Below, one piece after another: positions 1 to 8,498 of a stretch of 64,000 nt of DNA (the stretch's first letter is position 1; each line of letters opens with the position of its first letter). The notes beneath the pieces were generated by a model, which saw only the letters and a list, made by a program, of their open reading frames with translations, was not told the DNA's origin and did no database searches. A program made the translations under genes and the position numbers. This stretch comes from Lederbergia citri. Lineage in GTDB: Bacteria > Bacillota > Bacilli > Bacillales > Bacillaceae_C. The DNA is taken from NCBI RefSeq assembly GCF_018343625.1, contig NZ_JAGYPG010000001.1, positions 726,342-790,341 on the forward strand, in the 5' to 3' direction.

Positions 1-155
1 GCGAACTTAAAGCTCACGAAGGACTGAAAAGCCTTTAAAAATGTTTCCTGTACAAGATCCTCCACATCTTTGGATCCTGTGTAATACACCAAATAATTGG
101 TAATGTCTTTTTCATATTCATGAAACCATTGTTCCACTTGCCGGCCGGCATCCAT
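1..155 (-). CDS. ECF-type RNA polymerase sigma factor, N-terminal part (cut by window edge)
   Basis: The frame opens with ATG at 155 and runs off the left edge, giving about 51 residues. A strong ribosome binding site (AAGGGGGGA) sits just upstream of the ATG. The visible part matches the start of sigma-70 region 2: an aromatic and acidic helix followed by the signature VEDLVQETFLKAF, typical of extracytoplasmic-function sigma factors, which direct RNA polymerase core to envelope-stress promoters. Region 4 and any anti-sigma gene would lie beyond the window. The subfamily cannot be told. An ECF-type promoter elsewhere in this window (33051) is the kind of site such a factor reads, but no direct link is shown. 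Confidence 0.8.
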   Translation of the reverse strand, partial: MDAGRQVEQWFHEYEKDITNYLVYYTGSKDVEDLVQETFLKAFQSFVSFKF

Positions 156-881
156 AGCTTTCCCCCCTTTTGTAATAAGACGGATTTTTAAAGTCTATCT
201 TACAGTTTCACAGTTAAAAGTTTGCAGACGTTAAAAAAGCTACCAAAAATGGCAGCTGATTACTTTAGCTCAATTCAATATTACCTTTCTATGACATTAT
301 TTATAATAATTTCTTGTTAAACTAGCTACACCGTTAATTGCAGTATAACCATTCATATTCTCTTTTTAAATTTTGCAAAGAGGTACAATTTTCTAAAGGA
401 AATACTCCACAATCTGGCACGGTTGGGAATAGAATGACTATCCGCTGCCAACTTTACCGCAGTTCCAACAAAGATTATATCCTTGAGGTTTGTATTCTTC
501 ATCTAAATATGGTTAAATTCTTGAAGGCTGTAAGATACTTCCCATTCTTTCTGAGTCAAATGCTGTTCTCTGTGCATTGTCGCTTTATAAAAACTACATA
601 GATCCCAATCCCGCAAGAATAAACTAAAAACTCAACAGTTTCCACCCGTAATTAAGTGGCCACAAGAACCGTCCCCTTGGTTCCCCTCTTGGGTAATTTC
701 TCCCTTTACTTCGTATTATTTCCTAGATTATGACATTTCCATAGGAGAATTGTCATAAAACAACTTTTTGTGAAATGTTGTTCATCAAAACATAAAGAAT
801 TGTAATGCTATCGTTCTGTAAATCAGATAAATGCCATGTTAGGTTAATATCATGAGAATTTTACTGGAGGTAGCACACAGC
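156..881. other. Non-coding stretch with an REP-like motif and degraded coding traces
   Basis: No convincing intact gene lies here. On the minus strand, two adjacent frames between about 334 and 510 each give short protein-like stretches, one with a Cys-x2-Cys pair (CWNCG) followed by a stop, so a decayed zinc-ribbon gene is possible. The open frame on the plus strand at 338-601 has no ribosome binding site and odd composition. An 18-bp motif at 663-680 recurs at 1695-1712. Confidence 0.4.
663..680. repeat. 18-bp dispersed repeat, copy 1
   Basis: CAAGAACCGTCCCCTTGG occurs here and again, identical, at 1695-1712, so the two copies bracket the SleB/CwlJ-like gene. The core AGAACCGTCCCCTTG resembles REP-type intergenic repeats of Bacillus-like genomes; that likeness is from memory. 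Confidence 0.6.
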
Positions 882-1643
882 ATGAAGAATTCTATGAACT
901 CAATAATTGTAGCTTGTGTGGCTACAATTACTTTAGGAGTACACACTAATACAGTGAAGGCGATTACCGAATCTTTCGTTCAAAATGAACACAGCCTTCC
1001 AGTACATGACATACAAAATAGTTTAGCCATTGGGATTAATGAGATAAAACAAGATATTTTTATTGGAGAAATTTTACAACCGCAGGGCTTATCCATCCAA
1101 TTAGTAAAACCTGTGATACATGTAGCTGCAAAAGGCATTGAAATACTAGCAGAGCAGTCAAAACCTACAGCTGAGAAAACTAATAATATGACAGCTGCAG
1201 AAGAAGAAAAGGTTCAACCAATCGAACCAAAAGTGGAAGCTCCAGTGGAAGAGCTTGGAACACCTGCGATTTCTATTTCAGATAAAGAAAAAGACTTATT
1301 TGCAAGATTAGTTGAAGCGGAGGCAAAAGGCGAACCCTATAAAGGAAAATTAGCCGTTGCAACCGTCGTACTAAATCGAGTGGAATCCCCTCAGTTTCCT
1401 GATACAGTGAAAGAAGTAATTAATGAAGTAGTCGGTGATGTTTATGCCTTTTCACCTGTTCAAAATGGTGAAATTACTAAGCCGGCATCAGAAGAATCAA
1501 TTCGAGCAGTAGAACAAGCTTTAAAGAGAGAAGATACTTTACATGATTCTATTTTTTTCTATAACCCTGAAATTGCAACAGATAATTGGATTCGTTCTCG
1601 TCAAACAGTAGAGACAATCGGGAATCATGTGTTTGCGAAATAG
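882..1643 (+). CDS. Secreted cell-wall hydrolase of the SleB/CwlJ family
   Basis: The product is 253 residues. The ATG at 882 was chosen because GGAGG lies 11 bases upstream; the frame also contains an earlier ATG at 852 that would overlap this site. Residues 1 to about 25 form a short signal peptide, followed by a polar linker rich in Glu, Pro and Lys. The C-terminal 110 residues are a Hydrolase_2 domain with the family pattern (FARLVEAEAKGEPYKGK, then AVATVVLNRV). Its conserved Glu is the catalytic acid of SleB, a muramic-lactam-specific lytic enzyme that breaks spore cortex peptidoglycan at germination. Lack of a peptidoglycan-binding domain distinguishes it from SleB itself. It stands alone. 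The substrate in this cell is inferred. Confidence 0.85.
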   Translation: MKNSMNSIIVACVATITLGVHTNTVKAITESFVQNEHSLPVHDIQNSLAIGINEIKQDIFIGEILQPQGLSIQLVKPVIHVAAKGIEILAEQSKPTAEKTNNMTAAEEEKVQPIEPKVEAPVEELGTPAISISDKEKDLFARLVEAEAKGEPYKGKLAVATVVLNRVESPQFPDTVKEVINEVVGDVYAFSPVQNGEITKPASEESIRAVEQALKREDTLHDSIFFYNPEIATDNWIRSRQTVETIGNHVFAK

Positions 1644-1694
1644 AAGTGCCAAAGGGATGGTTCACACGGTTTATAGTGATGATCGTCCTAACAT

Positions 1695-1712
1695 CAAGAA
1701 CCGTCCCCTTGG
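1695..1712. repeat. 18-bp dispersed repeat, copy 2
   Basis: Identical to 663-680 and placed about 50 bases after the stop of the SleB/CwlJ-like gene. The surrounding sequence stays rich in CCCC and GGACC, consistent with a degenerate REP-like element. Confidence 0.6.
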
Positions 1713-1781
1713 ACCCCATTAAGACCCCCTGTAATGTATTAGAATGGTCGGATAATCCATTCCCAATTGTCCCCACACAGA

Positions 1782-2855
1782 CTAAATAATACGTTTCTCA
1801 TACTCAAACGGTTCTTCACATGAGTATATTTCATGGAAAAAACCTTTATACGGGATATCGTCTTCCAAACATTTTATGAGATACGACAGCTCCTCGTCAC
1901 CCTCTGGATCTTCGCCATTATTCTGCGTCACTTCAAATGCATCTACAATATTTTCCATGAGAACTACGTTGATAAATAAGGGCAATTTATCCAACACCGT
2001 ACTATCAATCCTAGTCTCGGATCTGTACCCCTCTAGGACTGTTTTAAAATAATCATCCATAAACTTCTTACGTTCACCAGCATCTTGTTCAAATTGTATC
2101 CATCCAACTCCATGTGTCCAGAGATCTGCCAGGTCATACATATACCAACCGAAACATGAATTATCAAAATCATATACGGTTATTTGCCCTGTATCAAAAT
2201 CTATTGAATAATTCCCATCGTTAAAATCAAAATGAATCATACCGAAAGACTCACGGTTCATGTCCAATCCTTCTAAAGTTTTAAGGAGCTCTACCAGTTT
2301 CTCCTTAAGTAGAGATAAGGAGCTTGGTATCAGTTTATTGATGTATTCGGCATTGTATTTATCAAAAAAACTATATCGACGATGGACAGGAGTATATTCT
2401 TTAGACAATTGGTGTAGTTTCCCCAGAACTTTACCACAGTTATAATAATATTCGGAAATTGGAACTCCTTCCCGGTACCGATAGTTATTTTCCACAAGCA
2501 TTTTTCCCTTAGCCTTTTTAAAAAGGCAGATAAAAAAGGTATGATTATTATGAGTTATCTCTTCCGACAGATTTCGATTTCTTGAGCTGACTACATCCGA
2601 AACACTTCCGCCATTTTCGAATAAATATCTGATATACTCAACTTCTCCCAGAAAATCTTCCCTGCTTCTGTCATTCAAAAAAGCGATTCTAAGAATTTTG
2701 GAGTCGGCGCCCTTTTTCTCACAGCTATAAACAACATTACGCCCTCCGGTATGTGCCTTAACCAGCTTGGTTTCATAACCTTCCAGCCCATACAACTTTA
2801 ACACTAATGGTATTAAATACTTTTCACCAATTTTAACAACCTCGTTATAAGTCAA
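1782..2855 (-). CDS. Aminoglycoside phosphotransferase (APH)-fold kinase
   Basis: About 357 residues. I favour the TTG at 2855 because AAAGGAG lies 8 bases upstream; the ATG at 2882 has no recognisable binding site. The C-terminal half has the APH catalytic motifs: MIHFDFNDGNYSID (Brenner-type loop, with Asp base and Asn) and ITVYDFDNSCFG (metal-binding Asp), followed by a Trp/Tyr-rich helix typical of homoserine-kinase-like and choline-kinase-like members. Family members phosphorylate small alcohols, amino sugars or antibiotics; nothing here identifies the substrate. It stands alone, convergent with the gene at 882, in a region with REP-like repeats. Confidence 0.75.
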   Translation of the reverse strand: MTYNEVVKIGEKYLIPLVLKLYGLEGYETKLVKAHTGGRNVVYSCEKKGADSKILRIAFLNDRSREDFLGEVEYIRYLFENGGSVSDVVSSRNRNLSEEITHNNHTFFICLFKKAKGKMLVENNYRYREGVPISEYYYNCGKVLGKLHQLSKEYTPVHRRYSFFDKYNAEYINKLIPSSLSLLKEKLVELLKTLEGLDMNRESFGMIHFDFNDGNYSIDFDTGQITVYDFDNSCFGWYMYDLADLWTHGVGWIQFEQDAGERKKFMDDYFKTVLEGYRSETRIDSTVLDKLPLFINVVLMENIVDAFEVTQNNGEDPEGDEELSYLIKCLEDDIPYKGFFHEIYSCEEPFEYEKRII

Positions 2856-3210
2856 ACCATCCTCTCCTTTAGCTACTAACATATTTAAAACTCTATTATT
2901 ATTTTATAGACACATCACGTGATAGAATGCGTACAGATCACTCCGATTCCGCGTACGAATGTATAACCACAGAATTTGAATGAATATTTTATCGCCCATC
3001 TACACACCATCCAAATCCCTCTAATTTATGTATAGTTTAACAGCTCTTACTGATGAACTGGATAGTAAAAAAACATTATAATTAAACTATCCTCCCCCCA
3101 ATAAAATCTAGAACCTCTTTAATTTGAATTTTCCCACTATCGGAATAGTCAATTATGGACTATTATATAAAAGTACGATACATACTATTTTCCGTTGGGA
3201 GGAATGCATT

Positions 3211-3579
3211 TTGAAAATGGAACATGTAGGAATTATGGTCAATGACATGGACGAGTCTTTAGCGTTTTATCAAAACATCCTTGGTTTAAAATTAAGAAAT
3301 AGAGAGTGGTTAAATGACACTGTTGAACTTGCCTTTTTATATTTTCCAGAGCAGCAAAGTGTAGAGATTGAACTTGTTTTTGGCGTTCGGGTTGAAAACG
3401 AAGGAATCGTGAACCACTTGGCCTTTACTGTTGAAGACATTGAAGCCGAACTCATACGCTTTAAGGAAGCAGGTATCAAATTAATAGATGAAGAATCTCG
3501 AAGCATTTTAAAGGATAATGTTAAAATTGCCTTTTTTCATGGTCCGAATGGTGAGAAGCTAGAATTGGTAGAAAGGTAA
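3211..3579 (+). CDS. VOC-family (glyoxalase/bleomycin-resistance fold) protein
   Basis: 122 residues. The start is TTG at 3211, with GGGAGG 8 bases upstream; the ATG at 3217 is the alternative, and the longer frame back to 3124 has no site. A single module of two beta-alpha-beta-beta-beta motifs is seen: the N-terminal EHVGIMVNDMDESLAFY (metal-ligand His on strand 1) and a second half with NHLAFTVEDIE and a C-terminal PNGEKLELVE. This is the usual length of a one-domain VOC monomer. The family includes glyoxalase I, dioxygenases and antibiotic-binding proteins; the reaction cannot be assigned. Confidence 0.8.
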   Translation: MKMEHVGIMVNDMDESLAFYQNILGLKLRNREWLNDTVELAFLYFPEQQSVEIELVFGVRVENEGIVNHLAFTVEDIEAELIRFKEAGIKLIDEESRSILKDNVKIAFFHGPNGEKLELVER

Positions 3580-3731
3580 ATGTATTGTAATAGTAGAATG
3601 AAAAAAGAGGGTTACTTTTCACGAACCAATAACAATTTTTTGTCATTTATGAACATAGTAGATTGATGAATGAATAGGAGTTGGATAGCGTATTTAGAAG
3701 ATGGACAAAACTATTATCTAAATCACAGCCT

Positions 3732-3963
3732 TTATCCATTTTCCCCTTTTGCTTTATCATCAATTTTCTTTCTCCATACGGAAATGGGGCCCGTCCTTAG
3801 GATTTGGCCCCATTTTGCCGCCACATTCATTAGCAAATCGCTAGTAAAAATTAAAACAAATGTAGACAAGACAAAGATAAAATTCAGAAAAACAAAGATG
3901 AGTTGGTCGATCCTTGTATTGTTCTTTCCGTAAAACTTACTATATCCAAGTTTTGGTACTCAT
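3732..3963 (-). pseudogene. Small membrane protein gene, frameshifted near its start
   Basis: An open frame of 76 codons ends at TAA 3734-3732. It encodes one membrane segment (about LIFVFLNFIFVLSTFVLIF) followed by a basic, Trp-containing tail. No start codon exists in this frame: the upstream ATG at 3963 is one base out of phase. Removing one A from the AAAA run (TTTT at 3951-3954 on the plus strand) would join ATG-Ser-Thr-Lys to the frame and give a 76-residue protein. The binding site before the ATG is weak. The interior contains a 10-bp perfect inverted repeat, AAATGGGGCC at 3782-3791 and its complement at 3806-3815. I do not recognise the family. A base-call error in the run is possible. 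Confidence 0.5.
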
Positions 3964-4034
3964 AATGTTCTTTACTTATTTCAAAAATATAGCACCAATA
4001 TAGAAATCGGCACTTAGTTTATTTGCTATACGTT

Positions 4035-4244
4035 TTAGCGTGACGCTTTTGGCGGTTGGCACACGTCACATTTTCGTTGGTGATTATTTTTAAATTTCGT
4101 AAATGTTTTTTCAAAATTGCTACCACATGCACATTTAAATAGTAACTTTTGAGAAAAACCGTGATATTCCGTCGTTAGCAACGTACTTTCCGAATTGTTC
4201 TCAACAAATTCTTTAATTTTACCGATTGTCCATCGTTTATTCAT
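4035..4244 (-). CDS. Small zinc-ribbon protein, like the N-terminal module of phage-type endonucleases
   Basis: 69 residues. The ATG at 4244 has GAGGTG 8 bases upstream; the longer frame to 4301 has none. An N-terminal helix starts WTIGKIKEFVE and is followed by a treble-clef or zinc-ribbon pattern: FKCACGSNF, then KCDVCQ, which supplies two Cys-x-Cys or Cys-x2-Cys pairs as zinc ligands. Modules of this pattern are common ahead of homing-endonuclease or Vsr-like nuclease domains in phages. No nuclease domain follows here, so the gene may be a truncated relic or a stand-alone DNA-binding module. Function unknown. Confidence 0.55.
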   Translation of the reverse strand: MNKRWTIGKIKEFVENNSESTLLTTEYHGFSQKLLFKCACGSNFEKTFTKFKNNHQRKCDVCQPPKASR

Positions 4245-4376
4245 TCTTTTACACCTCGATATTTTATTGCTTGGCGGAAGCTTTTCCTGGCATCCGTTCA
4301 ATAATTAGCAAAAGTCGTAGTAACACAATTAAACATCACTATATTTTGAATATTTTACTATCCTTTTTAGTCCTGA

Positions 4377-4745
4377 TTAAAACCACAGTGGATCTTTGTC
4401 TTCGGCATCGCCATTATAATTGATTAGAATCTCTTCTCCTGCTTTTATATTTCTGTAAGCATAGAAGTCAAATGTGTGATTTTTAAAATTAATCTCATAA
4501 ATTGCATTAGGTTCATAAGAATGGTTAAACAACATTCCATAACCAAGAAGGATCGCAGAATGATTTATCCCATACTCAAAAGCGTAATCAGCGAGTAAGG
4601 TTTGCTCAATGTATCGATGCTGATCGTTTGGATAAGAAATGACAGGGGCTTCGTGTAAAAGCTCTCCTTTTTTGATATCACATGTAGCAAATACCCCTCT
4701 GTTGAATTCTCCGTCACTTAGTGGAGATTTTTTTACCTCAATCAT
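4377..4745 (-). CDS. SET-domain protein (putative lysine methyltransferase)
   Basis: 122 residues, the length of a bare SET core. Motifs in order: an N-terminal GRGVFAT-like segment (NRGVFATCDIKKGEL), the central GYGMLFNHSYEPNA, which carries the NHS/C-x-PN motif of the SAM-binding pseudoknot, and the C-terminal GEEILINYNG. These match SET proteins that methylate lysine side chains. Bacterial single-domain SET proteins have few known targets. The start at 4745 is preceded only by a weak GAGTAGG site. It sits alone between the zinc-ribbon gene and a 500-bp gap. Histone-like or ribosomal targets would be speculation. Confidence 0.75.
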   Translation of the reverse strand: MIEVKKSPLSDGEFNRGVFATCDIKKGELLHEAPVISYPNDQHRYIEQTLLADYAFEYGINHSAILLGYGMLFNHSYEPNAIYEINFKNHTFDFYAYRNIKAGEEILINYNGDAEDKDPLWF

Positions 4746-5267
4746 GTTGTTCGCCTACTCACTTTTAAAAAATTTTTCAAACTGTAACCATTTAATTGAA
4801 CAATGAACTCTTTAATCTATTGTTAATGTGTAACAGGAACTTGTTACATCTATTATTTTTATAATAACAGAGGATTAATACAAGATGAAGTAATCACTAT
4901 ACTTAATGCTAAACCAGATGCTAAATTATATCTACCTGAAAATTCATAGAAAAAGGCTGGTACAATAAGGAATCGAATAACTGATGTCAGAAACGCTACA
5001 TAAATTCTTTTGAATCAGTTATTGTTTGGTTTGTTAAAGCGGAAAAACAACCTGCTAATAACTCAATAGCTTCAACTAAAAAAGCTTTAATCCTTCTTCG
5101 ATTAACGCACCCGTTTTTTTAAGTGCATTTATTCATATTTTCCTCAAAATAAGAAAAAGCTGTCAACAATGACAGCCAATATTTCTCTGTTGTACCAGTT
5201 AGTTGAAATGTGATAATGGAATGGCCCTTCTAAGTTATTACATTCATTATGGGATTTCTCCTTCCAT
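4746..5267. other. Gene-free stretch with one hairpin repeat and a coding remnant
   Basis: The only protein-like signal is a 28-codon plus-strand frame at 4863-4949 (ending LYLPENS and a stop) that has no start, so it is probably the 3' end of a lost gene. Copy A of the roughly 80-bp hairpin repeat family lies at 5049-5128. Nothing else could be supported. Confidence 0.4.
5049..5128. repeat. Hairpin repeat family, copy A
   Basis: The copy follows the family plan: a left arm with a gene-poor TGCTAATAACTCAA segment, a TTCAAC-A-rich stretch, then the core GCTTTAATCCTTCTTCGATT, which pairs imperfectly with the following AACGC, and a right arm CCCGTTTTTTTAAG. Other copies are at 9199, 9779, 10105, 11077 and 12531. 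Confidence 0.7.
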
Positions 5268-6290
5268 TTATCTATTCAATTTAAAAAAAAAATTTATTCC
5301 AATGGCTTCTCTTACTTCTGAGAGTGTTTCTGCTGCTAATGAACGTGCATTTATACTTCCTGTTTTCAAAACTTCATACACAAAATCCATATGTTTTTCG
5401 TAATAGTTTCTTTTATTTCTAATTGGCTCTAATTCTGCTTGAAGAATATCATTCAAATACCTTTTCACTTTTACGTCGCCTAAACCTCCATTTTTATAAT
5501 GTTCTCTCATTTCTTCTAACTGCAATTTATCCAAACAAAATGCATCTAAGTAAGTGAAGACAGTATTATTCTCCACATTACCAGGGTCTTCTACTCTTAT
5601 ATGATTTGGATCTGTATACATTGACATAACTTTCTGTTTAATAGTGTCTGAGGAGTCCGATAGGTATATTGCATTACCTAATGATTTACTCATTTTTGCT
5701 TTACCATCAATGCCAGGCAATCTCCCTAAACCCTTTTCTGGAAGTAATACATTGGGTTCGAACAGTACTTCTCTTTTATATATAGAATTAAAACTTCTTA
5801 CAATTTCTCTGGTCTGTTCAATCATAGGTAATTGGTCTTCTCCAACTGGAACCACAGTTGCTTTAAAGGCTGTGATATCTGCTGCTTGGCTAACTGGATA
5901 AATAAGAAATCCAGTAGGCAAACTTTCGTTAAAATTTTTTTCCTTAATTTCATTTTTAACAGTAGGATTCCTTTTGAGTCTAGAAAGTGTAACTATATTT
6001 AGATAATGCATTGTTAGTTCATTAAGCTCTGGAATTTGTGACTGAACAAAGATATTTACTTTAGAAGGATCGATACCTACTGATAAGTAGTCTAATGCTA
6101 CTTCAGTAAGGTTACTTCTAATTTTTTCGGGATTTTTGGCATTATCAGTTAATGCTTGTTGATCTGCAATCATAATAAAACTATTGTATTGGTCTTGTAG
6201 TTTAACACGATTTTTCAAGGAACCTATATAGTGCCCAATATGAAGTTTGCCTGTAGGTCGATCTCCTGTTAACAAAATTTCCTTTTTCAT
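5268..6290 (-). CDS. trpS: Tryptophanyl-tRNA synthetase, streptococcal-like type
   Basis: 340 residues. It is a class I synthetase that charges tRNA-Trp with tryptophan in the cytoplasm. The HIGH motif is at residues 17-20, within [12 protein letters not shown], and KMSKS at 199-203. Between them are ADQQALTD and the PVGEDQ segment typical of TrpRS. The sequence differs clearly from the B. subtilis housekeeping TrpS, which begins GIQPSG and GNYIG, and looks like the streptococcal type; this comparison is from memory. A T-box leader with a UGG specifier directly precedes it, so expression should rise when uncharged tRNA-Trp accumulates. It is monocistronic. It may be a second copy in this genome, possibly with a different inhibitor profile; that is inference. 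Confidence 0.93.
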   Translation of the reverse strand: MKKEILLTGDRPTGKLHIGHYIGSLKNRVKLQDQYNSFIMIADQQALTDNAKNPEKIRSNLTEVALDYLSVGIDPSKVNIFVQSQIPELNELTMHYLNIVTLSRLKRNPTVKNEIKEKNFNESLPTGFLIYPVSQAADITAFKATVVPVGEDQLPMIEQTREIVRSFNSIYKREVLFEPNVLLPEKGLGRLPGIDGKAKMSKSLGNAIYLSDSSDTIKQKVMSMYTDPNHIRVEDPGNVENNTVFTYLDAFCLDKLQLEEMREHYKNGGLGDVKVKRYLNDILQAELEPIRNKRNYYEKHMDFVYEVLKTGSINARSLAAETLSEVREAIGINFFFKLNR

Positions 6291-6320
6291 ATTTTCTCTC
6301 TCCTTAATATTAGAAAAATA

Positions 6321-6600
6321 AAAAAACTCCGCCCTAAATTAATAGGACGGAGATTATTTCCGTGTTGCCACCTAAATTGTGCAATTATTTTAATAAACGC
6401 AATTGCACCACTCATTATCAAGTACTAACATACTTTATCTGCTATAAGGTGCAGACCACCACTTAGATACTCTCTTTTAAAATTTCACCTTGTTCCTTCG
6501 AGGTCCATTCATTAGATTTTTTCTTACTAGGTTCTCAGCTACCCTAGCTCTCTGTATTGAAGCTAAATTTAATTACTTCTCCTCATCATAGGATACTGTA
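6321..6600 (-). promoter_or_regulatory. T-box leader (Trp) of trpS, with terminator
   Basis: On the minus strand the leader has the T-box element AGGTGGCAACACGG, in which UGGC (6370-6367) would pair with the NCCA end of a tRNA carrying discriminator G, as expected for tRNA-Trp. The specifier is TGG at 6507-6505. The conserved stem I segments (CAGAGAGC and GAACCTAGTAAG) lie upstream. The GC-rich hairpin CTCCGTCC/GGGCGGAG at 6352-6328 followed by seven Ts is the terminator. The pieces are in the usual order and spacing of a tRNA-sensing antiterminator. Confidence 0.93.
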
Positions 6601-6845
6601 TTATTTTATTGTAAATATATTATACAATCATACATTCTCCAAAGCAAAGTCAATTCTTGTTAAACTAAACTGCTCCGTAAGCACATAGAATGGTTTCTTA
6701 GTTATCGAATCGTAAAATTAACACGGTTTACAATATCATCGGTATTCGCTCCATGCGTAAAACCATAGAAGAAATTGACCACGTGTTCCCACATATCCAG
6801 AGTGTATGTGGGAACACAAGTGGTGCTGATGATATTACAAAAAAA

Positions 6846-6877
6846 CTAACGGAACCAGTATTGCCTGATTCCGTTAG
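6846..6877 (-). terminator. Rho-independent terminator
   Basis: CTAACGGAA (6846-6854) pairs with TTCCGTTAG (6869-6877). Read on the minus strand the stem is followed by TTTTTTT. It lies just after the stop of the gene remnant at 6888-7034, so it is probably that lost gene's own terminator. Confidence 0.75.
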
Positions 6878-6887
6878 GCATATCTTT

Positions 6888-7034
6888 CTACTTTTTAAAG
6901 CTTAAATTGGGGGCATACATTAGAACACTTCTACTGTTCCCCATACCATCAAGATTCTTTGACCCAAAGTTATCAAGCAATACCCGCTCTTCATCTGTTG
7001 ACGTTGGTTGAAGCGAAGACCCAGTCAAATGAAA
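6888..7034 (-). pseudogene. 3' end of a lost gene
   Basis: A 48-codon minus-strand frame, bounded upstream by TGA and ending in TAG at 6890-6888, reads like natural protein: it contains DEERVLLDNFGSKN and ends NLSFKK. There is no start codon or binding site at its head, and a proper terminator follows at once. It looks like the C-terminal end of a gene whose 5' part was lost when the GC-rich gene upstream (7096-7758) arrived. I do not recognise the family. A second, weaker coding trace of about 30 codons lies at 6702-6794 beyond the terminator. Confidence 0.4.
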
Positions 7035-7095
7035 TCATATTTTCTTCACAAGAATCTCGCCTACGTTTTTTGATATGTTTAGCGGCGGAGTAATA

Positions 7096-7758
7096 TCATG
7101 GCGAAAACAGTTTCCAATTCCCTTCGGATAAAACTTCGACCTCTCCATCGATCACTTTGATGGCGGTTTGATCATCAATTGCATACGCCGGCCCCTGCAT
7201 CCCGGCGGCCCATTTCTCTGCAGCAGCCATGGTGTTATACGGAAGCATCCCCAGGTGCGGAAACATTGCAAAATCGACCAGTCCCAGCGTTTCATCACCA
7301 CCGTTGGGTGGAGTCCAGCCAACGAAAAATTCCCCGATGTTAGGTGCCATCACCATGCTCCCAGCACTCATTCCCACATATACTGCGTGCAGCGACGGCA
7401 AGAGGTCTGCCAGCCCGGATTGCCGCATCCAGTGGCACAGGTAGAGGGCGTCGCCGCCCGACACCAGCAGGACGTCCGTCTCCCGGACCAGCGGCGCCCA
7501 GCGGTCTTCGTCGATGCTTGGCAGCGCTGTGAGCTCTAGCACGCCGACGGACTTCCAACCCAGGTCGACCATGGGATTATCGGAATCACCGCTGATGAAC
7601 TGCCAGGTTTTAACGCCGGGGCCGACCCACGGGTGTCCGTACATCGCGGTAGGGATGCAAAGGGCGTTGGAGTCGGCGATCGGCTTGCCTATCATGTCAA
7701 CCAACGCGTCATGTATGCTTTTGTTATTGACGCCTGCAGATGTGAGCAGAAGTTTCAT
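7096..7758 (-). CDS. Peptidase S51 (dipeptidase E-like) family protein, GC-rich
   Basis: 220 residues. The ATG at 7758 has GGGAGG 8 bases upstream; the longer frame to 7842 is not needed. The fold is the class I glutamine-amidotransferase-like one used by Ser-type dipeptidase E. The nucleophile elbow GMSAGSM places Ser at residue 131, after LLVSGGDALYLC, and a later FPHLG supplies the likely catalytic His. Dipeptidase E cleaves Asp-X dipeptides; related members have unknown roles. Base composition is strikingly high in GC (well over half) compared with all neighbours, and codons use G or C at third positions. Recent transfer from a GC-rich donor is likely. The gene is monocistronic and its promoter region returns to AT-rich sequence. 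Confidence 0.85.
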   Translation of the reverse strand: MKLLLTSAGVNNKSIHDALVDMIGKPIADSNALCIPTAMYGHPWVGPGVKTWQFISGDSDNPMVDLGWKSVGVLELTALPSIDEDRWAPLVRETDVLLVSGGDALYLCHWMRQSGLADLLPSLHAVYVGMSAGSMVMAPNIGEFFVGWTPPNGGDETLGLVDFAMFPHLGMLPYNTMAAAEKWAAGMQGPAYAIDDQTAIKVIDGEVEVLSEGNWKLFSP

Positions 7759-8498
7759 AATTTTCAACCTCCCAAAATTTAATAATGTTTGATGATTGAC
7801 GAAAGATGATTGTTTATCGACTTTCACCTCTACCCGAATCATAATATTTTTAAATTTATCCTCTAAAATTCTATATAGATTTATTTAAAATTCTACACTT
7901 TCAATCAAAAATCCTTTTTAAATTAACTAGCCCTTTAGTTTAAGTACATTTCTTCACAACCTCTTCTAAAATATCCATTTATTTTGAAAATGAGTTACTC
8001 AACAATCCTGCCCGATTGTGAAATAGAATGACTCGCATTTTTTAACAGCTTTATTATTTTTTAAAAGACTTTATTGTAAATTAAACAACTTTATTATCTC
8101 TGTACAACTGTAGAAACAGTTTAGACTTCCCTGTCCAATGTTCAAGGAGTTTATACTTTCTTGTACCAATTTTAAGACATAAAACTCTAAACAAAATCAA
8201 CATAAACGCTGTTTTACAGTATTGTTGCAGTTTATTCGTTCTTGTCCTTTTACAAGGATGTAGGTTCATTCTTTTCATTTATCTTTTATGTAGGAAGATT
8301 CTCTTCGCGAAAATATTGAAGACAATATCCTACATTATATTTAATTACTTGTCCTATAAGTTTTTATTATGGAGGTATGTTTTCTTCAACATACAATACA
8401 TTTGCATTCAGCAGGTCAATCGTTACAAAACGATTGTGCTTTGCAGTTTTTATATCTTTTTTTGATCAGGGCAAAATATCATCAAGGAGGTGAAATTG
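7759..8498. other. AT-rich gene-free stretch with repeat fragments
   Basis: No supported gene. It holds a right-arm fragment of the hairpin repeat (CCCTTTAGTTTAAGTAC near 7931) and copy 1 of a second 40-bp repeat at 8069-8110. The open frame on the minus strand at 8081-8278 is made of this repeat. The last part should hold the promoter of the three small genes that follow; I could not assign its elements. Confidence 0.45.
8069..8110. repeat. Second dispersed repeat, copy 1
   Basis: The segment from TTTATTGTAAATTAAACAAC to CTCTGTACAACTG recurs with few changes at 11729-11770 and 12438-12479. All three are intergenic. Confidence 0.65.

Noticed and set aside
156..250. Possible autoregulatory ECF promoter in front of the sigma factor gene (TGAAAC and CCGTC)
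   Set aside because: The spacing between TGAAAC and CGTC is 22 bases, not the required 16, so it is not a supported promoter.
338..601. 87-codon plus-strand frame
   Set aside because: No ribosome binding site, poor composition, and minus-strand traces in the same place suggest a decayed gene instead.
3782..3815. 10-bp inverted repeat as a terminator
   Set aside because: There is no proper T run on either strand, and it lies inside the reconstructed small membrane protein frame, so it is more likely coding.
7168..7792. Several long plus- and minus-strand frames across 7.17-7.79 kb
   Set aside because: They are shadows of the GC-rich S51 peptidase gene; high GC removes stops in all frames. 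Only the S51 frame has catalytic motifs and a binding site.
8081..8278. 65-codon minus-strand frame
   Set aside because: Its sequence is largely the second repeat family and it has no binding site.
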